Positions 16,157-25,016 of a stretch of 64,000 nt of DNA are shown piece after piece. The DNA comes from Lichenicola sp965198655 (GTDB taxonomy: Bacteria; Pseudomonadota; Alphaproteobacteria; Acetobacterales; Acetobacteraceae). Location of the stretch: positions 2,604,001 through 2,668,000 of the forward strand of contig OZ240668.1 of the NCBI GenBank assembly GCA_965198655.1. The letters are read 5' to 3'. A program made the position numbers and the translations under genes. Each line of letters starts with the position of its first letter. Positions within the stretch are counted from its first letter, which is position 1. Below the pieces are notes generated by a model. That model saw only the letters and a list, made by a program, of their open reading frames with translations, was not told the DNA's origin and did not search any database.

Positions 16157-16588
16157 TCAGCTCAGGCCCGGAAGCAGTGGTCCGTCCGCATGCGCCGCGC
16201 GGCGGAGACGTCGCCGCGCGGCTCCGGAACCGCCGTCGGCATCGCGAAGGCGAAGCCACTCGTCCATGATCCGATCGAAGGTCTGCCAGACCGGCTCGTT
16301 GCCCCGTCGCTCCGCCATGACGATGCGCCGGGCGGCCAAGGTGACGTTCAGGGTGCCGCGCGTGGTCTCCGGACGCGGCGTCCGCATCTGAAGCAGCGCC
16401 TTCTCGATCTCCTCGACCGGGAACCCGGTCTCCGCCGCGATGGCGTCCGGGAACATGCCTCCCCGTCTGAGGCGGCGCACGTCGACGATCTGTTGCTTGC
16501 CGAGCGCGATCGTCGGCCGCAGCGCCTGGGTGCGCCTCGACATCTCGCCTGATCCCGATCCCGGCGGCTTCCCCTTGAATGGTTCCAC
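16157..16588 (-). CDS. Unknown protein with putative helix-turn-helix
   Basis: 143 aa. Residues ~37-70 (VRRLRRGGMFPDAIAAETGF then PVEEIEKALLQM) look like a helix-turn-helix, the rest is Arg-rich and unrecognised. The GTG at 16588 starts the longest frame; ATG at 16543 (MSRRTQALRP) is an alternative. A dyad-symmetric site lies just upstream, which would suit an autoregulated repressor. Confidence 0.45.
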   Translation of the reverse strand: MEPFKGKPPGSGSGEMSRRTQALRPTIALGKQQIVDVRRLRRGGMFPDAIAAETGFPVEEIEKALLQMRTPRPETTRGTLNVTLAARRIVMAERRGNEPVWQTFDRIMDEWLRLRDADGGSGAARRRLRRAAHADGPLLPGLS

Positions 16589-16603
16589 GACTCGACCTGC
16601 TTT

Positions 16604-16639
16604 TCGACTACAAGAATACGTAGCTGTATGCTTAGTCGA
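16604..16639. promoter_or_regulatory. Dyad-symmetric site in divergent promoter region
   Basis: TCGACTA (16604-16610) and TAGTCGA (16633-16639) are exact inverted arms; within them ATAC/GTAT (16616-16619, 16626-16629) form a second dyad with nearly the same centre. The region is AT-richer than its surroundings and lies between the putative HTH gene (minus) and a possible small plus-strand gene. Confidence 0.4.
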
Positions 16640-16668
16640 GACAAGTCAGAAGCGACAAAAAGCCAGCC

Positions 16669-16929
16669 GTGACCATGAAACGGGGTTCACGTGGTGCGCG
16701 GATGACGCGGATCATCGTGGATGCGGCTCGTCAGGATGCACAGGAGGGCGGACCGGCTCGGATATCCGAAGCCTTATTGGCGTTCGGTCACGTGCCGGAT
16801 CATCAATCGTTCCCTATCTCGTTTGCGGATGAACAAATGCCCAGGACGTACCGACGGTTCCAGCACTTGAGCAAGGCGGAGCGATGCGGTTGTCGCGGCG
16901 GATGCGGTATCGTTATGCGCCGTCGCTGA
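16669..16929 (+). CDS. Possible small gene, unknown
   Basis: A frame of up to 86 codons with several possible starts. It ends in a Cys/Arg-rich stretch (ERCGCRGGCGIVMRRR). No family is recognised and coding character is weak. Two circumstances favour it: it faces away from the dyad at 16604-16639, and if real it would be convergent with the tRNA across repeat copy 3, matching the placement of the other copies. Confidence 0.25.
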   Translation: MTMKRGSRGARMTRIIVDAARQDAQEGGPARISEALLAFGHVPDHQSFPISFADEQMPRTYRRFQHLSKAERCGCRGGCGIVMRRR

Positions 16930-16935
16930 GGGTCC

Positions 16936-17125
16936 GTATGAGAAGTCTGGTGGACGGCGGAGGCCAGGGGCTTTGCCCCTGGACCCCATGAAGGGCGGAG
17001 CCCTTCAAACCCAATTCTTAAGGAATAGGGGTCTGGGGCCTCCGGCCCCAGCGGACCGCGCTGCGAAGCAGATCGGTGGGCAGAACCCTGGCCTTGCTTG
17101 TTGATCGAACAGAAGTTCTCAAGCA
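16936..17125 (+). repeat. Four-hairpin repeat, copy 3 with degenerate ends
   Basis: Core hairpins run from 16961 to 17096; the fourth is disrupted by an unrelated-looking stretch (around 17052-17083). Degenerate terminal repeats GTATGAGAAGTC on the left and AAGTTCTCAAGC on the right flank it, and the conserved tail CTTGCTTGTTGATCGAAC is present. It lies between the small unknown frame and tRNA-Arg. Confidence 0.75.
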
Positions 17126-17184
17126 GTCGCGGACGGAGCCTGGATGGGCTCCGCTTGGTCCCGGCAGGTAAAGCTTTGGAACGC

Positions 17185-17261
17185 TGGCGGACCCGACACG
17201 ATTCGAACGTGCGACCTTCGCCTTCGGAGGGCGACGCTCTATCCAGCTGAGCTACGGGTCC
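17185..17261 (-). tRNA. tRNA-Arg (anticodon CCG)
   Basis: The minus strand folds as a complete tRNA. Acceptor arms GGACCCG/CGGGTCC, D arm AGCTCAGCTGGATAGAGC, anticodon loop CTCCGAA closed by TCGCC/GGCGA giving anticodon CCG, and T loop TTCGAAT. Encoded CCA end at 17185-17187. It decodes the arginine codon CGG. Confidence 0.96.
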
Positions 17262-17326
17262 AATGCGGGCTGCATAACCCGAAGCGCCGTGGATTGCCAG
17301 TGCCCCTCGACCGGGCCCCGGCGGGG

Positions 17327-18475
17327 TCAGGGATCGGGCGACGTGTCGGCCAGCCCGTCGGCGCCCGAGGGCAGCCAGGCCGGGGCGCCGCCGCTCCCGC
17401 CACGGTCTGCCATCCAGGCCGCCGCCGCGATCTCGCCGCCGGACGGCAGGGGCAGGTCCGGGGTCAGAATCCAGGAGGCGATGTCGTCGGTCACCGAGGC
17501 ACGGTTGCGATCGCGCGTCAGCAGATGGTAGCCGGCCGGGTAGAAGGAGCGCCGCACGCCGTCCGGCAGGCGGGTCCAGGCGGCGGCGGTCGCCTCGGCC
17601 GGCACGAGCTGGTCGCGGCCGCCATAGGCGATCAGCACTGGGCCGCGCATCCGGGGGGCGGCGTCCTGCGCCCGGCTCATCAGGTCCACCAGCCCGCGCA
17701 GGCTGGCGACGCGGGTCTTGCGCAGCGTCAGCGGGTCGTAGGACAGGCGATAGAGCGCGGCGCGGTTGTCGGTCGCCACGATGTGCAGCGGCAGCTCGTT
17801 GCCGGTCAGTTCCCAGTCCGGCAGCAGCGTCGCCGCGGTCCAGAGCGAAACGGTCAGCAGCGGGCTCATGTCCTTGCGGCTCCACACCGCCGGCGCCAGC
17901 AGGATCGTGCCGGCGACCGGCGGCGCGTCGGCGCGCGCGGCCAGGCACATCAGGACCGCCCCGCCCATGCTCTCGCCCATCAGGGTGAGCGGCACGCCCG
18001 GCTCGCGCGCCGCCACCTGGCGGGCCAGCTCGGCCGCGTCGGCCACCATGCGGTCGGTGCCGGCCCAACGCCCGCGCAGCGGCGCCTGGCCGAAGCCGCG
18101 CTGGTCGGGCGCGTAGACGGTGATCCCGCGCGCCGCCAGCACCGGTGCCGGCAGCTCCCAGGCGTCGCGGCTGTCGTTGAAGCCGTGCAGCGCCAGCACC
18201 ACCGCACGCTCGCGGCCCTGCGCCCGCCACACCCGCGCCGGCAGCATCGCGCCGTCGGATAGGGTGAAGCGGAGGTCGGGCGGCACGAGGCGACGATCCG
18301 TTTCGTGACGCGACGCGTCCGCCGCCGGCGGGTGCGGCGGCATCGCCATGCAGCCCGACAACAACAGGGCGGCGCCCCCTGCGCGGAGCATGCGCCAGGC
18401 GGCGGGAACGCTCGGAGCGGCAAACGTCTTGGAAATGAGGCGGGAGTTCCATACCGGGTCGGTCCTGCGTATCAT
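17327..18475 (-). CDS. Lipoprotein alpha/beta hydrolase (monoacylglycerol lipase/lysophospholipase-like)
   Basis: 382 aa from the ATG at 18475, which has GGAG 5-6 nt upstream. Domain: LALHGFNDSRDAW (oxyanion), nucleophile elbow MGESMGGAV, GGRDQLVP with the acid and a late YHLLTRDR histidine, the pattern of the Hydrolase_4/lysophospholipase family. A lipobox LLSGC follows MLRAGGAAL, so the protein is probably a membrane-anchored periplasmic lipoprotein. A start at 18391 would give a short, conventional lipoprotein signal but has no ribosome-binding site. Substrate probably a glycerolipid; inference. Confidence 0.8.
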   Translation of the reverse strand: MIRRTDPVWNSRLISKTFAAPSVPAAWRMLRAGGAALLLSGCMAMPPHPPAADASRHETDRRLVPPDLRFTLSDGAMLPARVWRAQGRERAVVLALHGFNDSRDAWELPAPVLAARGITVYAPDQRGFGQAPLRGRWAGTDRMVADAAELARQVAAREPGVPLTLMGESMGGAVLMCLAARADAPPVAGTILLAPAVWSRKDMSPLLTVSLWTAATLLPDWELTGNELPLHIVATDNRAALYRLSYDPLTLRKTRVASLRGLVDLMSRAQDAAPRMRGPVLIAYGGRDQLVPAEATAAAWTRLPDGVRRSFYPAGYHLLTRDRNRASVTDDIASWILTPDLPLPSGGEIAAAAWMADRGGSGGAPAWLPSGADGLADTSPDP

Positions 18476-18510
18476 CCCGTCTCCATCCCGGCCACCGTGA
18501 AGGGAACAGA

Positions 18511-18729
18511 ATGCCGTTCGGCGCGTCGACACCCACCCCGCAGCTCGGGCCGGAGGCGATCGAAACCCTCACCGTCACCAGCCGGGTGGTCAGTTGCGAC
18601 GGCGGCGCCGGGGCGCTGGGCCATCCCCGGGTCTGGCTGCGCATCGTCGAGCAGCAGACCTATTGCCCGTGGTGCTCGCGCGTCTACGTGCTGGCGCCGG
18701 GAACCGGCGACGGCGACGACTCGCATTGA
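18511..18729 (+). CDS. Small zinc-finger protein (CHCC type)
   Basis: 72 aa. The pattern C...GHPRVWLRIVEQQTYCPWC gives the Cys-His-Cys-Cys ligand set of the zf-CHCC family, related to the mitochondrial complex I subunit NDUFS6. Function in bacteria is uncertain. Its TGA overlaps the proposed TTG start of polA (TTGA), so the two are likely co-translated. Confidence 0.85.
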   Translation: MPFGASTPTPQLGPEAIETLTVTSRVVSCDGGAGALGHPRVWLRIVEQQTYCPWCSRVYVLAPGTGDGDDSH

Positions 18730-21602
18730 CCGGACCGGACGACTTGACCGAGCTACCCCTCCCTGAGGCGGAAGATGTCGTGCCGGAGGCCGCGGCAGGC
18801 ATCGCGCCGGAGCCGGCGGCCGACGACCCCGCACGCTACGCCGGCACCCACCTGGTGCTGATCGATGGCTCGGGCTTCATCTTCCGCGCCTTCCACGCCC
18901 TGCCGCCGATGACCCGTCGCGACGGCACCCCGGTGAATGCGGTGTTCGGCTTCACCAACATGCTGGCGCGGTTCCTGCAAGGCCATGTCGGCACCCACCT
19001 CGCGGTGGTGTTCGACGCCGGGCGCGTCACCTTCCGCAACGAGATGTATGCCCAGTACAAGGCGCAGCGGCCGGAGCCGCCGCCGGAGCTGGTGCCGCAG
19101 TTCGCGCTGGTGCGCGAGGCCACCGCCGCGTTCGGCGTGCCGGCGGTCGAGCTGCCGGGCTGGGAAGCCGACGACCTGATCGCCGCCTATGCCTGCACGG
19201 TCGCCGCCGGCGGCGGACGCTGCACCGTGGTCTCGTCCGACAAGGACCTGATGCAACTGATCCGGCCCGGCATCGACATGCTGGACCCGATCAAGCAGAA
19301 GCCGATCGGCGAGGCGGAGGTGCGCGAGCGCTTCGGCGTCGGCCCGGACAAGGTGATCGAGGTGCAGGCGCTGATGGGCGACAGCGTCGACAACGTGCCC
19401 GGCGTGCCCGGGATCGGGCCGAAGATCGCCTCCGGCCTGGTCGCCGAGTACGGCGACCTGGACGGCATCTACCGCGCGCTGAAGGCGGGCGAGATGAAGC
19501 CGTCCAAGCGGCGCGACGCGCTCGAGGCGCACGAGGCGGCGGCGCGCATGTCGCGCAAGCTGGTGATCCTGCGACACGACGCGCCGTTGCCGCTGCCGAT
19601 CGAGCAGCTCGGCTTCACCACGCCGGACCAGGCTCGGCTCGGCGCCTGGCTGGGCACGATGGGCTTCCGCTCCGTCGCCCAGCGCTTGTCGATGGAGGCG
19701 ACGGAGCCGCCACCGGTGGCCGAGGCCGCCGCACCGCCCGGCGCGGACGCCATGCCAGGGCAGGACGCGCCGTTCTCCGGCTACGCCTGCGTCACCGACG
19801 CCGCCGTGCTGGCCGATTGGGTGGCCGAGGCCACCCGCGCCGGGCTGTGCGCGGTGGACACCGAGACCGACGGGCTAGACCCGCTGCGCGCCAACATGGT
19901 CGGCTTCTCGCTCGCCACCGCCCCCGGCCGCGCCTGCTACGTGCCCTTGCGGCACGAAGGCGACCTGGAGCATCCGGTCGGGCAGCAACTGGAGGCGGCC
20001 AAGGCGCTGGAGATCATGGCGCCGCTGCTCGCCGATCCCGGCGTGCTCAAGGTGTTCCAGAACGCCAAGTTCGACCTGGGCGTGCTGGAGCGCGCCGGAC
20101 GCGGCATCCTCCACGGCCCGATCGCGCCGATCGACGACACCATGCTGATCTCCTACGCGCAGGGCGCCGGCGCGCACGGGCACGGCATGGACGAGCTGGC
20201 CGCGCGCCACCTCGGCCACACGCCGATCACCTACGACCAGGTCACCGGCACCGGGCGCGGCCGCATCCCGTTCAACCGCGTGCCGCTGCCGCGTGCCACC
20301 GAGTATGCCGCCGAGGACGCCGACGTCACCCTCAGGCTGTGGCACGTGCTGCGTCCGCAGTTGCGCACCAGCCGGTCGCTGGCGCTGTACGAGCAGCTCG
20401 AACGCCCGCTGGTCCGGGTGCTGGCGGAGATGGAGCGGGCGGGCATCTCGGTGGACAAGGCCGAGCTGGAGCGCATGTCCAGGGACTTCAGCGCCCGCAT
20501 GGCGGTGATGGAGACGGAGATCCACGCCCTGGCCGGGCGCTCCTTCAACCTCGGCTCGGCCAAGCAGCTCGGCGAGGTGCTGTTCGACGAGATGTCCCTG
20601 CCCGGCGGCAAGCGGATGAAGACCGGGGCCTGGGGCACGGACTCCTTCGTGCTGCAGGCCCTGGCCGAGCAGGGGCACACCCTGCCGGGGCGCATCCTGG
20701 AATGGCGGCAGCTCTCCAAGCTCAAGAGCACCTATGCCGACGCGCTGGTGGAGGAGATCAACCCGGAGACCGATCGGGTGCACACCTCGTTCCAGATGGC
20801 GATCACCGCGACCGGCCGGCTGTCCTCGAACGAGCCCAACCTGCAGAACATCCCGATCCGCACCGAGGAGGGCGGCCGCATCCGTCGTGCCTTCGTCGCC
20901 GCCCCCGGGCACGTGCTGGTGTCGGCGGACTATTCGCAGATCGAGCTCAGGCTGATGGCGCACGTGGCCGACATCCCTGCGCTGAAGGACGCCTTCGCCA
21001 AGGGCCAGGACATCCACGCCCGCACCGCGTCGGAGGTGTTCGGGGTGCCGATGGAGAAGATGGACGGCGCCGTGCGCAGGCGTGCCAAGACCATCAACTT
21101 CGGCATCATCTACGGCATCTCGGCGTTCGGCCTGGCGCGGCAGCTCGGCATCGGCGCCGCCGAGGCGCGCACCTATATCGACGCCTACTTCGCGCGCTAT
21201 CCGGGCATACGCGACTTCATGGAGCGCACCCGGGACGAGGCGCGCACACACGGCTACGTGCTGACCCCGTTCGGACGGCGCTGCTGGATCGCCGGCATCA
21301 ACGAGAAGAACCAGCAGCGCCGCGGCTACGCCGAGCGGCAGGCCTCGAACGCGCCGATCCAGGGCGGGGCCGCGGACATCATCAAGCGGGCGATGGTGCG
21401 CCTGCCGCCGGTGCTGCGGGACCGGGCGCCGCGGTCGAGGATGCTGCTGCAGGTGCACGACGAGCTGCTGTTCGAGGCGCCGGAGGACGAGGCGGCGGCG
21501 CTGGCCGAGGCGGTGCGCGCGGTGATGGAGGGGGCGGCCACGCTGTCGGTGCCGCTGGTGGTGGAGACCGGCACCGGCCGGAACTGGTCGGAGGCGCATT
21601 GA
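18726..21602 (+). CDS. polA: DNA polymerase I
   Basis: 958 aa from a TTG overlapping the zinc-finger stop; GTG at 18780 is an alternative, since the family core begins only at THLVLIDGSGFIFRAFHAL. Domains: 5'-3' exonuclease (residues ~40-330, with WEADDLIA, SSDKDLMQL and GDSVDNVPGVPGIG), a 3'-5' proofreading exonuclease with all DEDD residues in place (VDTETDGL, NAKFDLG, YAAEDADVTL), and the polymerase (DYSQIELRLMAH, RRRAKTINFGIIYG, QVHDELLFE). Acts in gap filling and Okazaki fragment processing. Followed by an overlapping SCO gene. Confidence 0.95.
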   Translation: MTGPDDLTELPLPEAEDVVPEAAAGIAPEPAADDPARYAGTHLVLIDGSGFIFRAFHALPPMTRRDGTPVNAVFGFTNMLARFLQGHVGTHLAVVFDAGRVTFRNEMYAQYKAQRPEPPPELVPQFALVREATAAFGVPAVELPGWEADDLIAAYACTVAAGGGRCTVVSSDKDLMQLIRPGIDMLDPIKQKPIGEAEVRERFGVGPDKVIEVQALMGDSVDNVPGVPGIGPKIASGLVAEYGDLDGIYRALKAGEMKPSKRRDALEAHEAAARMSRKLVILRHDAPLPLPIEQLGFTTPDQARLGAWLGTMGFRSVAQRLSMEATEPPPVAEAAAPPGADAMPGQDAPFSGYACVTDAAVLADWVAEATRAGLCAVDTETDGLDPLRANMVGFSLATAPGRACYVPLRHEGDLEHPVGQQLEAAKALEIMAPLLADPGVLKVFQNAKFDLGVLERAGRGILHGPIAPIDDTMLISYAQGAGAHGHGMDELAARHLGHTPITYDQVTGTGRGRIPFNRVPLPRATEYAAEDADVTLRLWHVLRPQLRTSRSLALYEQLERPLVRVLAEMERAGISVDKAELERMSRDFSARMAVMETEIHALAGRSFNLGSAKQLGEVLFDEMSLPGGKRMKTGAWGTDSFVLQALAEQGHTLPGRILEWRQLSKLKSTYADALVEEINPETDRVHTSFQMAITATGRLSSNEPNLQNIPIRTEEGGRIRRAFVAAPGHVLVSADYSQIELRLMAHVADIPALKDAFAKGQDIHARTASEVFGVPMEKMDGAVRRRAKTINFGIIYGISAFGLARQLGIGAAEARTYIDAYFARYPGIRDFMERTRDEARTHGYVLTPFGRRCWIAGINEKNQQRRGYAERQASNAPIQGGAADIIKRAMVRLPPVLRDRAPRSRMLLQVHDELLFEAPEDEAAALAEAVRAVMEGAATLSVPLVVETGTGRNWSEAH

Positions 21603-22219
21603 GGCGCCTTGTCCCGAAGCATCTCGGCGTGGCGCGCCTGGCCCGGCTGCTTCCGGTCATGGCCTTGGTCCTGGTGCTGACGCAGATGGCGGTCGGGCTG
21701 CGCTGGTTCGGTCCGGGCGCTCCCGCCGACGCGCCGGTGCCGATCGGCGGGCCGTTCCGCCTCGCGGCGCCAAACGGCCGCGTCGTCACCGACCGCGACT
21801 TCCGCGGCCGCTGGATGCTGATTTATTTCGGCTACACCCAGTGCCCGGATACCTGCCCCACCGCGCTGAACGACATGGCGGACGCGCTCGGCCTGCTGGG
21901 CCGCACGGCGCGGCGTGTGGCGCCGCTGTTCGTCACCATCGACCCCGCGCACTACACGCCGGCGGCGATGGACGCCTATATCGCGAAGTTCGACCCGCGC
22001 ATCCTGGGCCTGAGCGGCACCGCGGCGGAGATCGGGCAGGTCGAGCGCGAGTACCGGGTCTATGCGGCGCCCGACACGCACGCGACGCCGGACCATAGGG
22101 TGATGGACCACAGCTCGGTGTTCGTGATCATGGACCCGCACGGGCGGTTCGCCGACGTGCTGATGGGCAACGCGTCCGCGCGGGCGATCGCCGACCGGCT
22201 CCGCGCCCTCGCGAGCTGA
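21599..22219 (+). CDS. SCO1/SenC family copper chaperone/thioredoxin-fold protein
   Basis: 206 aa from a TTG overlapping the polA stop (TTGA); ATG at 21659 is an alternative. An N-terminal hydrophobic segment (PVMALVLVLTQMAVGL) anchors it, with the thioredoxin-like domain outside. Copper motif CPDTCP and the distal histidine in HRVMDHSS are both present. SCO proteins deliver copper to the CuA site of cytochrome oxidase. No oxidase gene is nearby. Confidence 0.88.
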   Translation: MRRLVPKHLGVARLARLLPVMALVLVLTQMAVGLRWFGPGAPADAPVPIGGPFRLAAPNGRVVTDRDFRGRWMLIYFGYTQCPDTCPTALNDMADALGLLGRTARRVAPLFVTIDPAHYTPAAMDAYIAKFDPRILGLSGTAAEIGQVEREYRVYAAPDTHATPDHRVMDHSSVFVIMDPHGRFADVLMGNASARAIADRLRALAS

Positions 22220-22220
22220 G

Positions 22221-24008
22221 ATGCGGCGCCGCTGCCTGCGCCGTGCGGGCGCCGCCATAATGCTGCTGCTCGCCGGCGCGGCAGCGCCGCCACCGCCGCC
22301 TCCGGGCCCTGTCCGAGCGCCCCCGTCGGTTCCGGCTCCGGTTCCGCCGTCGGCCGACGACACGTCGACCGACGCGCCGCCGCTGGTAGCACCCGGCGGG
22401 CAGACGATCGGCAGCCCGCATCGCGGCGGCACGCTTCGCCTGACCGCCGATGCCGGCGCCGGCACCGCCGACCCGCAGATCAACTACCAGTCCGAGATGA
22501 TCAGCCTGACCGTGGTGGTCTATGACGGGCTCGTCGCGTTCGCCAAGCGGCCAGGCGAGGCGAGCAACCACCCGGTCGCCGACCTCGCCGAGGCGCTGCC
22601 GGCACCACAGGATAACGGCCTCACCTACGTGTTCCACCTGCGCCGCGGCGTCCGCTTCTCGAACGGCCGGGAGATGGGGGTGCGCGACGTGGTCGCCTCG
22701 TTCCAGCGCATCTTCAAGGTCAACTCGCCCACCGCCGGCGGCTTCTATGGCGGCATCGTCGGCGCGGATGCCTGCCTGAAGGACGGGGCGCACTGCACGC
22801 TGGCCGGCGGGGTGGTGGGCGACGAGGCGGCGCGCACCATCACCTTCCACCTGACCCATCCCGACGCCGAGTTCTTCGACAAGCTGTCGTTCCCGCACGC
22901 CTACGTGCTGCCGGCCGACACGCCGGCGCATGACCTCGGCAACGACGCGCCGCCGGGCACCGGGCCGTACCGGATCACCAGCTACGACCCGAACCACGGG
23001 CTGGAGACCGAGCGCAACCCGTTCTTCCGGGTGTGGTCGGCGGAGGCGCAGCCGGACGGCTACCCGGACCACATCAGCTATTCCTTTGGCCTGACCGACG
23101 AGGCCGCGGTGACCGCCACCGAGAACGGCGACTTCGACTACATGTACGACAACGTGCCGCTCGACCGTTACGGCGAGCTCGGCGACCGGTTCGCTGATCA
23201 GGTGCACATCAACCGGGTGTTCGGCACCTACTACCTGCCGATGAACGTGAACCTTGCGCCGTTCAACAACCTCAAGGTGCGGCAGGCGATCAACTACGCG
23301 GTCAACCGGCGGGCGATGCAGACCTTCTATGGCGGCCCCGCCGCCGCCAGCGTGCTGTGCCAGAACGTGCCGGTGGGGCTGCCCGGCTACGAGCCGTACT
23401 GCCCGTACACCAAGGGTGCGGATTTCGACCATCCGGCGACGCAGTGGACGGCGCCGGACATGGCGCGCGCCAGGCAACTGGTGGCCGAAAGCGGCACCAG
23501 GGGCATGCACGTCACGCTGGTGATCCCGAACCGCGCGGTCGAGATCGGCATGGGCACCTATCTGCAGAACATGCTGCGGCAGCTCGGCTACGACGCGGAC
23601 GTGAAGCCGATCGCGTTCGCGATCCAGTTCACCTACATCCAGAACACCAACAACAAGGTGCAGATCAGCATCAACGACTGGTACGCCGACTATCCCGAGC
23701 CGTCGGACTTCCTCACCGCGTTGTACGGCTGCGAGAACTTCCATCCGGGCTCGGACTCGTCGATCGACATCTCCGGCCTGTGCGACCAGCCGTTCGAGGA
23801 CCTGGTGCACCGCGCGGCGCTGGTGTCGGTCACCGACAAGGCGGCGGGAGCGAAGCTGTGGGCGGAGGCCGACCGCCTGCTGGTCCGGGAGGCCGCGAAC
23901 GCGCCGCTGATCCAGTTCAAGAAGATCGAGCTGGTGTCGAAGCGAGTCGGAAACTTCTACACCGTGAACCTGTACCACATGCTGTTCTCGCAAGCCTGGG
24001 TGCGATGA
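22221..24008 (+). CDS. Peptide ABC transporter substrate-binding protein
   Basis: 595 aa, SBP_bac_5 (DppA/OppA) family. Signal peptide MRRRCLRRAGAAIMLLLAGAAA is followed by an unusually Pro-rich linker (~22-60) before the binding domain (GGTLRLTADAGAGTADPQ, GLTYVFHLRRGVRFSNG, NPFFRVW, RQAINYAVNR). Binds oligopeptides or similar ligands in the periplasm. First gene of a five-gene operon, overlapping the next by 4 bp; it starts 1 bp after the SCO stop. Confidence 0.92.
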   Translation: MRRRCLRRAGAAIMLLLAGAAAPPPPPPGPVRAPPSVPAPVPPSADDTSTDAPPLVAPGGQTIGSPHRGGTLRLTADAGAGTADPQINYQSEMISLTVVVYDGLVAFAKRPGEASNHPVADLAEALPAPQDNGLTYVFHLRRGVRFSNGREMGVRDVVASFQRIFKVNSPTAGGFYGGIVGADACLKDGAHCTLAGGVVGDEAARTITFHLTHPDAEFFDKLSFPHAYVLPADTPAHDLGNDAPPGTGPYRITSYDPNHGLETERNPFFRVWSAEAQPDGYPDHISYSFGLTDEAAVTATENGDFDYMYDNVPLDRYGELGDRFADQVHINRVFGTYYLPMNVNLAPFNNLKVRQAINYAVNRRAMQTFYGGPAAASVLCQNVPVGLPGYEPYCPYTKGADFDHPATQWTAPDMARARQLVAESGTRGMHVTLVIPNRAVEIGMGTYLQNMLRQLGYDADVKPIAFAIQFTYIQNTNNKVQISINDWYADYPEPSDFLTALYGCENFHPGSDSSIDISGLCDQPFEDLVHRAALVSVTDKAAGAKLWAEADRLLVREAANAPLIQFKKIELVSKRVGNFYTVNLYHMLFSQAWVR

Positions 24009-25015
24009 GCGCCGCCCTGCCCGTCCCCGTCCGCGTGCCGGGTCCGTGGCAGACCGCGCTGCGCGCCCTGCTGCGGATCCCGAGCGCGGTCGCATCCCTT
24101 CTCGTGCTGGCGCTGCTGGTGCTGCTGAGCGGGGCCGCTCCCTATTATGCCCGCGACGTCGCCCATACCGACCCGTTCGAGTCCGACGTCGCCGCCACCG
24201 TCACCCTTCGCGGCACCGAGGTGCCGGTGATGCAGCCGAACGACAACCGGCTGCATCTCGGCCTGACGCCGATCGGCCCGACCTGGCACGCCGACGCCGA
24301 CCTGCTCGGCGCCGACAGCCAGGGCCGCGACGTGGCCGCGCGCCTGCTCTATGGCGGGCGCAACTCGCTGCTGATTTCCGCCGCCGCCTCGGTGCTGTGC
24401 ATCGTGCTCGCGGCCCTCGTCGGCATCTGCGCCGGCTTCTTCGGCGGCCTGGTCGACGTGGTGCTGTCGCGGCTGATGGACATCATGTGGGCGATCCCGG
24501 TCTACCTGTTCGCAATCTCGCTCTCCATCGTCACCGTCAGCCAGGGACTGCATCTGGGGCCGTTCACGATCCGCTCCGACAACCTGCTGCTGCCGATCGC
24601 CATCATCGCGCTGGTGTACGTGCCCTACGCCGCGCGGCCGATCCGCGGCCGTGTGCTCTCGCTGCGTCAGGCCGAGTTCGTGCTCGCCGCGCGCTGCCTC
24701 GGCGTGCCACGCGCGCGCATCCTGCTGCGCGACATCCTGCCCAACGTGTCCACCACGTTGATCGTGCTGGCGCCGCTGGTGATGGCGCTGGCGTTGCTGG
24801 CGGAGAGCGCACTGTCGTTCCTGAGCATCGGCGTGCAGGCGCCGGCGGCGAGTTGGGGCACCATCATCGAGGACGGGCAAGGGCTGATCTACACCAGGCC
24901 CGCTGTGGCGATCGCGCCGGGGCTCGCCATCGTCGTCACCGTGCTGGCGCTGAACATCCTGGGCGACGGCCTGCGCGACGCGCTCGACGTGCGCGAGACC
25001 GGACGGCGCGGCTAG
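24005..25015 (+). CDS. Peptide ABC transporter permease, DppC/OppC type
   Basis: 336 aa. One N-terminal membrane segment (SLLVLALLVLLSG), a periplasmic stretch, then five further segments with the DppC landmarks ADLLGADSQGRDVAARLLYG and the EAA loop (FVLAARCLGVPRARILLRDILPN). It precedes the DppB-type permease, whereas most dpp/opp operons encode B before C. ATGA overlap with the binding-protein gene. Confidence 0.92.
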   Translation: MSAALPVPVRVPGPWQTALRALLRIPSAVASLLVLALLVLLSGAAPYYARDVAHTDPFESDVAATVTLRGTEVPVMQPNDNRLHLGLTPIGPTWHADADLLGADSQGRDVAARLLYGGRNSLLISAAASVLCIVLAALVGICAGFFGGLVDVVLSRLMDIMWAIPVYLFAISLSIVTVSQGLHLGPFTIRSDNLLLPIAIIALVYVPYAARPIRGRVLSLRQAEFVLAARCLGVPRARILLRDILPNVSTTLIVLAPLVMALALLAESALSFLSIGVQAPAASWGTIIEDGQGLIYTRPAVAIAPGLAIVVTVLALNILGDGLRDALDVRETGRRG

Positions 25016-25016
25016 G

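Noticed and set aside
17185..17261. tRNA-Arg as an integration site
   Set aside because: No duplicate of its 3' end and no integrase are visible within the window.
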